Below, piece by piece: positions 39,174 to 45,793 of a DNA stretch of 64,000 bases. This stretch comes from a virus. Every line of letters starts with the position of its first letter. Position 1 is the stretch's first letter. A program made the position numbers and the translations under genes. The notes under the pieces were generated by a model, which was not told the origin of the DNA, did no database searches, and worked only from the letters and a program-made list of their open reading frames with translations. The stretch spans positions 1-64,000 of IMG/VR virus record IMGVR_UViG_3300036852_000239, one strand, 5' to 3'.

Positions 39174-39374
39174 ATGAGCGAGCACCTACCCAAGGTCGGA
39201 GACACCGCTGAGTACATCTTCGACGAGATACACGGCGAGCTGGCCGACACCATGGTCATCGGCGACGTGGTGAAGGTCGGCAAGACCTACGCCGATGTCG
39301 CCTGGCGCGGCGGCCGGGTGGAGCGGATCCGCTTCCGCGAGCCCCACCGGGTGACCTTCAAGCCCGCCACCTAA
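39174..39374 (+). CDS. Small beta-rich hypothetical protein
   Basis: 66 aa from ATG 39174 with GAAGGAG 7 nt upstream. GDTAEYIFDEIHGELADTMV, later YADVAWRGGRVERIRF. Perhaps an SH3-like fold. First gene under the strong promoter. Confidence 0.65.
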   Translation: MSEHLPKVGDTAEYIFDEIHGELADTMVIGDVVKVGKTYADVAWRGGRVERIRFREPHRVTFKPAT

Positions 39375-39426
39375 TCTCCTGGCCCGGTCTTCCCCCAGGC
39401 ACCCCCAAAACCCAAGGAGCACGAAG

Positions 39427-39636
39427 ATGCGCATGACTCGCGAAGACGCCATTGAGAAAGCCTGCGCCGTTGTCGCCCGGAACCCGCACCTCGACGGCAT
39501 CGCCGATGACACGAAGGTCTGGCTGGTCAACGACATCGCCAATGCTGTCTACGACGCCTGGTTCAACGGGCGCGACGAGGGCTACGAGGCCGGCGCCGAA
39601 GCCGTGGGAGCGCAGTGGCGCGCCTCCATCAGCTGA
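39427..39636 (+). CDS. Small hypothetical protein
   Basis: 69 aa from ATG 39427 (AAGGAG upstream). MRMTREDAIEKACAVVARNP, ending in a helical DEGYEAGAEAVGAQW. Follows 39174 in the same operon. Confidence 0.6.
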   Translation: MRMTREDAIEKACAVVARNPHLDGIADDTKVWLVNDIANAVYDAWFNGRDEGYEAGAEAVGAQWRASIS

Positions 39637-39699
39637 CGACAACGGCACCGGAGTGCTCGTATCACCCCGGTGCCCCCCACGACCTTACGGGAGGACCAC

Positions 39700-40023
39700 A
39701 TGACCATCACCGAAACCACCCCAGCCGCTCAACTGAGCGCACCACCCGCTCGGCGGAACCCGGTCGAGGTGGCCAGAGAACAAGTCGTGGCATGGTGGGA
39801 GCGGCACGCCGCCCGCACCAACGGCAACCAAGAGCTGCTCGACCTGCTGGAATGGAAACTCGCTGAACTGGCGGAGGTTGAGCGGCTCCTTGGTGAAGAA
39901 CGAGCGTGCACCCTGCGCGCTATGAGCCAGGAGGCTGGTTCCATTCGCAAACTGTCCGAGCGGATGGGTCGCCCGTTCTCCACGTTGCGAGCACAGATGA
40001 AGCTCAACAAGACCGATGAGTGA
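39700..40023 (+). CDS. Small HTH-like protein
   Basis: 107 aa from ATG 39700 (GGGAGG upstream). Helical; GSIRKLSERMGRPFSTLRAQ looks like a short helix-turn-helix. Last in the plus-strand operon, before a strong terminator. Confidence 0.6.
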   Translation: MTITETTPAAQLSAPPARRNPVEVAREQVVAWWERHAARTNGNQELLDLLEWKLAELAEVERLLGEERACTLRAMSQEAGSIRKLSERMGRPFSTLRAQMKLNKTDE

Positions 40024-40133
40024 TTGGACGCCCGGGACGAATCCAGCACGGTAACGACGCGCTGGCGCGCCCCGGGCGCCCGTACAGAGTAGAGGATTCC
40101 AACTCGATCCCTGAGCCCCGCAGACGACAAAGC

Positions 40134-40172
40134 AGCGCCCCGCCGTGCTCTCGACGAGCTGGCGGGGCGCTT
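40134..40172 (+). terminator. Terminator between the convergent operons
   Basis: AGCGCCCCGCC, 16-nt loop, GGCGGGGCGCT, then TTGCG. The 11-bp GC stem lies between the stop at 40023 and the stop of the Ro gene at 40201 and can serve both strands. Confidence 0.65.
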
Positions 40173-40200
40173 GCGTTCTGCCGGATGGTTCGGAAGGGCT

Positions 40201-41808
40201 TCAGGATACTGGCTGGAGCCACGGCCAGGCGGCGTTGCGGCCTGATTCAACCAGCGGTATGACCTTAAAGCCTGCGTCGGTCAGGCCACCGATGGTGAGC
40301 CGGTTCGGCCCACCAGGGGCGTGTCCTCGTTCGTAGCCAGCTAGGTTGAAGGTTGTCATCGGCGTGGTCTTCGGTGCCGAGTCGCCTACCTCTTGCCAGT
40401 CCGATGCCGCCTGCTCGTCGGTGAGGATGACGATCCGGTCGTGGCCTGCGAAGTGCTTACGCACAGCCGCCGCCGTGGCCGTGCCGCCGCCCAGGAACCA
40501 GCCGCCGCCCTTCCACCGCTCCAGCGACTTGAGCAGCGACTCGCCGGCGGTGAGCGGGAACACCTTGGTGTGTGCGCCGTGCGCCTGGCCCCAGTACTGG
40601 GCGGTCGAGGAGAACGACACCACATCCGCATTGGCGCACCGCTGGGCCAAGGCGACACCGAACAGCACCGCCGCGTCCCAGCGCATCAGCGTGCCGTCCT
40701 TGGAGAACGACCCGTTCATGCTCGACGACGTGTCCACCAGGATCAGCGTCCGACCCGACAGGACTGGGATGTTGGCCAGGCTGTGGCCGAGCGCCTTCTC
40801 CAGCGGGTACCCCCAGCGCAGGCTTGGCGCCGCCCGGTAGGCCGATAGGAACCGCATCGGCAACTGGCGGCTCTTGGCCACCTGCTGAGGGTCAGCAAGA
40901 CGCGCCGCGACTTTGTCGGCCACATCGTCCGGCACACCGGCCTCGTCGAAGTTGCGCAGGTTACGCAGCAGTGCCATGTAGCCCATCGACGGGATCAGCG
41001 CCGACCACAGCTTCGCCTTGTCCAACTTCGACCCCGCCAGCGACAGCACGTCCTCCCACGTCATACCCGCACCCTTGAGCGTGTTCGGATCGAGAAGATC
41101 GCCGTACTCGCCGCGCGCTGCATTCTCCCGCAGCTTCGCGTTCAGGCGCACCATCGCCAGCGACGACGGGATGCCGTCTCGGTTGTGGCGCCGGTCGAGC
41201 GCCAGCTTGAATAGGGTGGCTTGCTTGATGTCGGTCGCGTCAGGGTGGGTCAGGTCGAGCACATCAGCGAACCGGAATCCCTTGGACGCGGTGTCGTACT
41301 TGAGCAGGTTGTACTCCGTGTAGAGCTTCCGTGCCGCGTCGGCAATGCCGCGCTTGACCGGCATCGGCAGCTTGCGGCCGTACCGCGACATCCAGTAGGC
41401 CAGCGCCTCGCCAGGCTCATCGGCGCGCTGCAACACGCTGGCGATCATCTGGCGGGAGCCGGGGACGTTCGCGGCGAGCATCGCCTTCGTGGCCTCCAGC
41501 GCGCCGACGAGGGACGCGGAGCGCATATTGCCCTCGCCGCGAAGCCAGCGCAGGAAACCGGCCGTCCACTGCGGATCGGCCGCCGCCACCTGGTGCACCA
41601 GCTGCTCGTAGCGGGCGTCACGGTCGTTGGCCGACTCATAGAAGGCTCGTTCCCCGACCATATTGCTGACCGCCAAGAGGAAAAGCTCACTCTTGGCGTC
41701 GCGGGCATAACCTGGGCCACCCTCGTAGGTGTGGCCGCTTGCGCGCTGCTCGGTGACGATCGGCGAAGTCACCGAGGGCTTCGCGGCACGGACGTTGAAC
41801 TTGCTCAA
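40201..41808 (-). CDS. rsr: Ro60/Rsr homologue (TROVE plus vWA domains)
   Basis: 535 aa. TTG 41808 was chosen for GGAAGGGG 6 nt upstream; ATG 41841 lacks a site. Residues about 30-340 form the TROVE ring of HEAT-like repeats (for example FYESANDRDARYEQLVHQVA; RWLRGEGNMRSASLVGALEA). The C-terminal part is a von Willebrand A domain whose MIDAS motif is DTSSSM (359-364). Ro proteins bind Y RNAs on the outside of the ring and the 3' ends of misfolded RNAs inside it, and in Deinococcus work with PNPase. Three Y-RNA-like genes lie immediately upstream on the same strand. Size is near that of bacterial Rsr. Confidence 0.95.
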   Translation of the reverse strand: MSKFNVRAAKPSVTSPIVTEQRASGHTYEGGPGYARDAKSELFLLAVSNMVGERAFYESANDRDARYEQLVHQVAAADPQWTAGFLRWLRGEGNMRSASLVGALEATKAMLAANVPGSRQMIASVLQRADEPGEALAYWMSRYGRKLPMPVKRGIADAARKLYTEYNLLKYDTASKGFRFADVLDLTHPDATDIKQATLFKLALDRRHNRDGIPSSLAMVRLNAKLRENAARGEYGDLLDPNTLKGAGMTWEDVLSLAGSKLDKAKLWSALIPSMGYMALLRNLRNFDEAGVPDDVADKVAARLADPQQVAKSRQLPMRFLSAYRAAPSLRWGYPLEKALGHSLANIPVLSGRTLILVDTSSSMNGSFSKDGTLMRWDAAVLFGVALAQRCANADVVSFSSTAQYWGQAHGAHTKVFPLTAGESLLKSLERWKGGGWFLGGGTATAAAVRKHFAGHDRIVILTDEQAASDWQEVGDSAPKTTPMTTFNLAGYERGHAPGGPNRLTIGGLTDAGFKVIPLVESGRNAAWPWLQPVS

Positions 41809-41850
41809 AACGGCCCCTTCCGGGATTGGAGGGAGCCGCATTCAGAGAGT

Positions 41851-41992
41851 GGGTGCCCGAGATCTAGTCGGCCCGGCGGACATTAGGCGCTCTGCCATCT
41901 GAGCTACAGGCCCCAAAGGCGCCTGACGGGATTCGAACCCGCGACAACCCCATTACAAGTGGAAGAACTCCGAACCTTCGCAACGGGCACCC
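41851..41992 (-). ncRNA. yrlA: Y-RNA-like gene 1, YrlA type with permuted tRNA-like module
   Basis: 142 nt. Ends GGGUGCCCG and CGGGCACCC pair over 9 bp. GUUGCGAAGG follows the 5' stem and AGAUCUC precedes the 3' stem. Inside, in permuted order, are a T arm (stem ACGGG/CCCGC with GTTCGAAT, 41926-41942), an acceptor-like stem CAGGCGCC-UUU-GGGGCCUG (41907-41925, one mismatch), and a D arm GCUC-AGAUGGCA-GAGC (41889-41904). This is the arrangement of YrlA RNAs, which mimic tRNA. It ends 42 nt before the Ro start codon. Confidence 0.85.
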
Positions 41993-42005
41993 ATCTGAAG
42001 TTGTG

Positions 42006-42104
42006 CTCCCTGAGATCAAGGCGGCTGGAGTTCGGGGCTCTCTAGTTCCCCAAGGTGCCCTCACAGGCTGGAAGAGAAGTAGCTCCGGCCATCGCAACAG
42101 GGAG
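42006..42104 (-). ncRNA. Y-RNA-like gene 2
   Basis: 99 nt. CUCCCUG and CAGGGAG pair over 7 bp. GUUGCGAUGG and UGAUCUC stand at the same places as in the neighbours. Inner stem GGCCGGAG with CUCCAGCC (one mismatch) and an apical GGGG ... CCCC hairpin. No tRNA-like module. Confidence 0.75.
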
Positions 42105-42121
42105 TTGCTATTCAAAAGTCA

Positions 42122-42202
42122 TGCCTTCCGAGATCAGAGCGCTCTGCGGTTGTGGTTTCAAATGCGAATTGAAGTAACCGTGGAGCTTCGCAACGGAAGG
42201 CA
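42122..42202 (-). ncRNA. Y-RNA-like gene 3
   Basis: 81 nt. UGCCUUCCG and CGGAAGGCA pair over 9 bp. GUUGCGAAGC and UGAUCUC are conserved. Inner stems GCUC/GAGC and CGGUU/AACCG, and an apical UUCAA/UUUGAA. First RNA after the promoter. Confidence 0.75.
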
Positions 42203-42208
42203 GTGCCC

Positions 42209-42239
42209 ACGGTAGCACGCGGGTCCGACAAGACCGCAA
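42209..42239 (-). promoter_or_regulatory. Promoter candidate of the Y-RNA cassette
   Basis: TACCGT (42214-42209) is a -10 whose expected start, 7 nt on, is 42202, the first base of the Y3 stem. TTGCGG 19 bp upstream is a weak -35. The coincidence with the RNA end is the main support. Confidence 0.5.
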
Positions 42240-42242
42240 ACC

Positions 42243-42274
42243 AAAATGCGCCCCACGCCGAAGCGTAGGGCGCA
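42243..42274 (-). terminator. Late-operon terminator upstream of the Y-RNA cassette
   Basis: TGCGCCCTACGC, loop TTCG, GCGTGGGGCGCA, then TTTT: a 12-bp stem with a UUCG tetraloop. It ends the lysis transcript and isolates the Ro/Y-RNA unit. Confidence 0.85.
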
Positions 42275-42335
42275 CAGACCGGTGAGATTGGATGATCGGC
42301 CAGGGTTGTCGTACCCGCGGGTGAGACTGGATGGC

Positions 42336-42383
42336 TCAGAGCAGCGAGATGAAGACCTCGATCAGCACCGCGATCGACAGCAT
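42336..42383 (-). CDS. 15-residue membrane peptide
   Basis: MLSIAVLIEVFISLL, preceded by a very strong GAGGAGGGG. It lies 2 nt after the stop of the gene upstream. Tiny hydrophobic peptides with strong sites also occur in other phages. Expressed with the lysis genes by position. Confidence 0.5.
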   Translation of the reverse strand: MLSIAVLIEVFISLL

Positions 42384-42385
42384 GG

Positions 42386-42541
42386 TCACCCCTCCTCTGC
42401 CGCGTGACGGCCATCCTGCACAGCCATGGCCTCAAGGTTGTCCCGCAGCTCGTTGAGCAGTTCCCGCGCTCGCGGGGTGACGTCGCCGAGCTCGGTCTCC
42501 AGGTCGTCGATGAGCCGCTGCATTTCGTTGGTGGTGGGCAT
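42386..42541 (-). CDS. Small helical protein of the lysis region
   Basis: 51 aa. MPTTNEMQRLIDDLETELGD, then ARELLNELRDNLEAMA: two amphipathic helices. AAAGGG upstream. Function unknown. Confidence 0.6.
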   Translation of the reverse strand: MPTTNEMQRLIDDLETELGDVTPRARELLNELRDNLEAMAVQDGRHAAEEG

Positions 42542-42616
42542 GGTTTAGCCCTTTCGTCTGGTGGAGATAGAGCGGTTGCCTCCAACTCCACATCCACCAC
42601 CAGTGGCGACGCCCTT

Positions 42617-42862
42617 CTAGCCAGGGGCGTCGTCGCTGTCTGCCGCGGCCTTGCGCCGGTATCTCACGTAGAAATGGCCCGGAAGCCACAGCAGCAGCAC
42701 GCCAACGGCTGCGAACGTGACCCAAGCCGGCACATGGTCCACCAACAGTTGAGTCCAGGGTTCGGTGTCGGTACTGCCGTCGAAGCTGGCGACCAGCTCC
42801 CATCCGACCGCGAGGCCGGTGATGAGCAGGAAGACCCAGCGCAAGGCGAGCTTTCGGCTCAC
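42617..42862 (-). CDS. Two-helix membrane protein after holin
   Basis: 81 aa from GTG 42862 (GTGA overlap with holin). Helices LALRWVFLLITGLAVGWELV and WVTFAAVGVLLLWLPGHFYV, then a basic tail. Possibly a second holin or an antiholin. Confidence 0.6.
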   Translation of the reverse strand: MSRKLALRWVFLLITGLAVGWELVASFDGSTDTEPWTQLLVDHVPAWVTFAAVGVLLLWLPGHFYVRYRRKAAADSDDAPG

Positions 42863-43116
42863 CGGCTGGTCTCGCGGACAACCACGGTCGGCGCGGTCTC
42901 CACCAGACTGGGCGAGTTGTCCTTGCCGAACGGCGCCGACACGAGCGAGGTCAACGCGGACAGCAGCGCCGCGCCGGCGGCGATGCCGAGGGCCAGCTTC
43001 CAGTCCGCGTTCAACGCGTTGAAGCCGCCGTCGAGGACCCATAAGCCGAGCAGAGCCTGAGCCGCCGACTTGGCCGCCCGCTCCGCCGTCTCCCTCCAGA
43101 AGGTCTTACGAAACAT
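42859..43116 (-). CDS. r1t-like holin
   Basis: 85 aa. FRKTFWRETAERAAKSAAQA is the conserved opening of the r1t holin family, with a membrane helix after it and a second (LALGIAAGAALLSALTSLVS). It forms the lesions that release the lysin. Confidence 0.8.
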   Translation of the reverse strand: MFRKTFWRETAERAAKSAAQALLGLWVLDGGFNALNADWKLALGIAAGAALLSALTSLVSAPFGKDNSPSLVETAPTVVVRETSR

Positions 43117-43144
43117 CGTTCCCCCTTAATCGATTGCGTGGATT

Positions 43145-43285
43145 TCAGCCGGGCCACGCCGCGATCAGCGTCGGCAGAACGAAGCAGGCCAGGCCGAGCC
43201 AGCCCAACGCGACGCGTGAGCCGACGCCGAACGCCGCGAGCAACAGCAGGATGAACGCGGCGAGGTAGAGCAGGAACGCGAGCAT
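43145..43285 (-). CDS. Small hydrophobic membrane protein
   Basis: 46 aa from ATG 43285 with GAGGTG 6 nt upstream. MLAFLLYLAAFILLLLAAFG, then a second hydrophobic segment. Next to holin; likely helps membrane disruption. Confidence 0.6.
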   Translation of the reverse strand: MLAFLLYLAAFILLLLAAFGVGSRVALGWLGLACFVLPTLIAAWPG

Positions 43286-43341
43286 GGTCATCACCTCGGT
43301 GCTCTTGAATGACCCTGTATAGATCTGGCAGTGTGCCGGGG

Positions 43342-43593
43342 ATGGGTTGGCAGACCAGAGAGCATTGGCGCAACGGCCACCACCAGGTGTGGCTGATGGA
43401 GATGCACGACGTGTTCTCCTCCGGATGGCGGGTAGCGCAGTCCTGGCCGACCCGCCACGGCGAATCGTTCACCAGCGGCCGGTATGAGCAGCCGCCAGAC
43501 CGGGACCGGCACGCAGCCCGGGAAGTCGTGGCCCGCAAGAAGCTGGCGGAGAGGATGGCCGAGGTGGAAGGCGACTGGGAGCAGGTCACCTAG
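43342..43593 (+). CDS. Plus-strand moron candidate
   Basis: 83 aa from ATG 43342. MGWQTREHWRNGHHQVWLME, later EVVARKKLAERMAEVEGDWE. The TATAGA at 43318 could be its own -10. Its 3' end overlaps the stop of the collagen-like gene (opposite strand) by 8 bp. Confidence 0.5.
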   Translation: MGWQTREHWRNGHHQVWLMEMHDVFSSGWRVAQSWPTRHGESFTSGRYEQPPDRDRHAAREVVARKKLAERMAEVEGDWEQVT

Positions 43594-44212
43594 CGGCAGG
43601 TGAAGGGGACGGCTCGTCTTTGGTGCACACCAGGAACGTCCGCCGGTCGCCTAGCGGGTTGTACTCCTCGATGTGTGACCCGCTTGGGCAGTACGGAAGT
43701 GGATGCTCAGCCATCCAGGCGTTGACCGCCGCGAGGATCTGCTCGGCCGTGGGGCCTGGGCCTTGCTCACCGGTGTCCCCTTTCTCGCCTTTCGCTGGCG
43801 GGTTGGCCACCAGGTAGGCGGTCACCTGCGCGGCGATCTCCTCAGCCGTCGGCGGTCGCCCGTCCTTGGGTGGGTTGTTGCGGTAGACGATCTGCACCGC
43901 CGCCAGGATCTCCGCCTCGGTAGGCGGTCGGCCAGGCTCACCCTGACGCCCCTGCTCGCCCGGGTCGCCCTTAAGGTCCGCCGGATTGACCGGGCAGGTG
44001 AACCCGGCCCGCACAAGCCGCACGCACGCCTCGTCGTAGGCCGCCTGCGCCTCGTTGGCTCGGCGTTCCTGTTCGGTCGCCTGGGCGTGAATGGACACCA
44101 GCGAGTAGATGCCGATGGCTAAAGCCACAACCGTGCCGACCGCCACCACGGCCATCACCCATAGTTGGCGGGGCGGCAGGCTCCTGATGGGGCGGGTGGG
44201 CTCCTCATGCAT
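43586..44212 (-). CDS. Collagen-like membrane-anchored protein
   Basis: 208 aa. An N-terminal helix (LWVMAVVAVGTVVALAIGIY) is followed by a helical part, then Gly-x-y stretches (KGDPGEQGRQGEPG; KGEKGDTGEQGPG) between repeats of P-T-A-E-x-I-x-A-A-V. The last part has two Cys. Might be a tail-associated or surface protein. Confidence 0.65.
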   Translation of the reverse strand: MHEEPTRPIRSLPPRQLWVMAVVAVGTVVALAIGIYSLVSIHAQATEQERRANEAQAAYDEACVRLVRAGFTCPVNPADLKGDPGEQGRQGEPGRPPTEAEILAAVQIVYRNNPPKDGRPPTAEEIAAQVTAYLVANPPAKGEKGDTGEQGPGPTAEQILAAVNAWMAEHPLPYCPSGSHIEEYNPLGDRRTFLVCTKDEPSPSPAAR

Positions 44213-44496
44213 CACACACCGCCGGCGAGGGCCTCAAGGTGGGCGATGCGTTCCTCGAGGATGGCCATCCGCTCAGTGGCCCGCTCCAGCGCCGCAGTGG
44301 CGCGGGCCTCACGTGCCTCGGCGTCGCGACGCAGCCGGATCTGGTCGTCGAGTTGCCGTTCCGTTTCGGCGTGGGCTTTGACCTCGTCGAGACGACGTGA
44401 CTGTTCGAGGATGAGCGCCCGAAGGCACAAGCCGAGCAGCACCACGAAGCCGGCGAACGCCCCGGCCGCTGGCGCGAGTAGTGCGAAGTCGCCCAC
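44212..44496 (-). CDS. Membrane-anchored coiled coil
   Basis: 94 aa. Helix LLAPAAGAFAGFVVLLGLCL, then a coiled coil (ATAALERATERMAILEERIA). Location beside lysin and holin suggests a spanin-like or lysis-timing part; this is not proven. Confidence 0.55.
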   Translation of the reverse strand: MGDFALLAPAAGAFAGFVVLLGLCLRALILEQSRRLDEVKAHAETERQLDDQIRLRRDAEAREARATAALERATERMAILEERIAHLEALAGGV

Positions 44497-44508
44497 ACAG
44501 TCCCGGGC

Positions 44509-45342
44509 CTATTGGGTTGCGATAGGGGCGACGCCGGTCAAGAGCACCTCACGTAGCGCCGACTTGACGTCCTCGCGGGAGGCGACGTCGTCGGGCAGCG
44601 CGGAGACGAACGCGGCCACGAGCTCGTCGAGCGAGCCGAGAACGCCACTGTGGGCACCCGCCTCGGCCGCTGCCTTGATCTGCTCCAGTTCGGCCGGCTC
44701 CAGGTCAACCTTGGCGGCGATCGCGGCCAGCGTCGCCCGGGTCTCCACGATGAACTTGGTCAGCCCAACGTGTACCCCCCACCACACATCGCCGAAGACA
44801 TCGCCGACGTTGCGCTCCTTGTTGTCTGGGCTTGCCGCCTGCGGCACCAGGTCCGAGAGGTTCATGTCGTCTCCAAAGAATCGTTTGAACACAGCGGTTT
44901 TGTCGCGCGACTCGGCATCGCGGAAGAAGCTGATGTGCGTGTGCGTAAGGTGGCTGGAGTCGCCTGATGCCCTGCGGCCCAACCGATCCCACCGTTTGAC
45001 CGTCTGCCCGTCCGGCGAGTAGATGACCTCCCGGATGTCCACGGTGTCAGGTGCCCCCGCAGCGCACTGCCCGACCAGCCACACAGACAACTCACGCAGC
45101 CGCGCGAACATGCCGATGTCGAACGCACTCGCCGCGTTCGTCTTGTGGCTGGAGTCGCGTGTGGACTCGTTCCAGGAATAGTCCGAAGTGACCCCGTCCA
45201 CGATGCGTCGGTCGTCCCAGCCGTGGTGATACCCGCCCAGGTGGTTCTCGTCGCCAACGATCCCAAGCTCATAGTCGCGCAGGCCGGTCAACGGCTGGAG
45301 GTAGTGACGCAGATCCAGCAGCCGCGCAGGGGCGTAGGTCAT
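44509..45342 (-). CDS. M15-type lysin (D-Ala-D-Ala peptidase-like)
   Basis: 277 aa from ATG 45342 (TGATG overlap). SSHKTNAASAFDIGMF matches the SxH...AxD metal motif of M15 peptidases and HLTHTHISFF supplies the HxH. The C-terminal 100 residues are helical and may bind the wall. It would cut peptidoglycan stems at lysis or entry. Confidence 0.75.
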   Translation of the reverse strand: MTYAPARLLDLRHYLQPLTGLRDYELGIVGDENHLGGYHHGWDDRRIVDGVTSDYSWNESTRDSSHKTNAASAFDIGMFARLRELSVWLVGQCAAGAPDTVDIREVIYSPDGQTVKRWDRLGRRASGDSSHLTHTHISFFRDAESRDKTAVFKRFFGDDMNLSDLVPQAASPDNKERNVGDVFGDVWWGVHVGLTKFIVETRATLAAIAAKVDLEPAELEQIKAAAEAGAHSGVLGSLDELVAAFVSALPDDVASREDVKSALREVLLTGVAPIATQ

Positions 45343-45785
45343 CACTGCACCTCCAGTGCCTGTAGGGATATCCAGTCGTTGCCATCCACAGTCAGCACCC
45401 CAGTGCCCGACACCTGCCGCCAGCGTGCCTGGATCGTGTACGTGCCAGCGGCGATACCGGTGATCCGGCTCGCGCCCGAGATCTGCCGGTGCGCCGACGC
45501 CTCGTTGAAGTAGAAGTTGGCGACGTCGTAGTCGACGCTGTTGACCAAAACACCGAGGCGGATCACCGTGGCTGCCAACGTCGAATACATCGACAGGTGG
45601 AAGTCGATCAGCAGTGCTGTGCTCGAATGCAACTTCGTAAACGAAAAACTGCTCGTGGCCGGCAGGGACGCGTACGACGTCGTGTTGTGGGTGCCCGCGC
45701 CACAAGCGTTGTTGATGCCGCCCGAGTTGGCGACCGCGTTGAACCGGGAAGCCAAAGGTTTCTGCCCGGCGGCGAAGATGCCCAA
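45342..45785 (-). CDS. Minor tail / fibre-tip protein
   Basis: 147 aa from TTG 45785 with GGAGGA upstream. Beta-rich, with SSTALLIDFHLSMYS and a jelly-roll-like pattern near the C-terminus. Lies between lysin and the large minor tail protein. Confidence 0.6.
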   Translation of the reverse strand: MGIFAAGQKPLASRFNAVANSGGINNACGAGTHNTTSYASLPATSSFSFTKLHSSTALLIDFHLSMYSTLAATVIRLGVLVNSVDYDVANFYFNEASAHRQISGASRITGIAAGTYTIQARWRQVSGTGVLTVDGNDWISLQALEVQ

Positions 45786-45793
45786 CGATCCTC

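Noticed and set aside
40024-40133. A fourth Y-RNA or tRNA in the gap after the plus-strand operon
   Set aside because: A T-loop-like GATTCCAACTC string is present, but the GUUGCGA and GAUCUC motifs and a terminal stem are absent.
41881-42202. One or more ordinary tRNA genes suggested by the T- and D-arm sequences
   Set aside because: The arms are in permuted order, there is no matching 5' and 3' acceptor with CCA, and the long terminal stems with shared GUUGCGA/GAUCUC motifs fit Y-RNAs better. A fold with a UGU anticodon-like loop uses the Y-RNA stem as acceptor and has no proper D loop.
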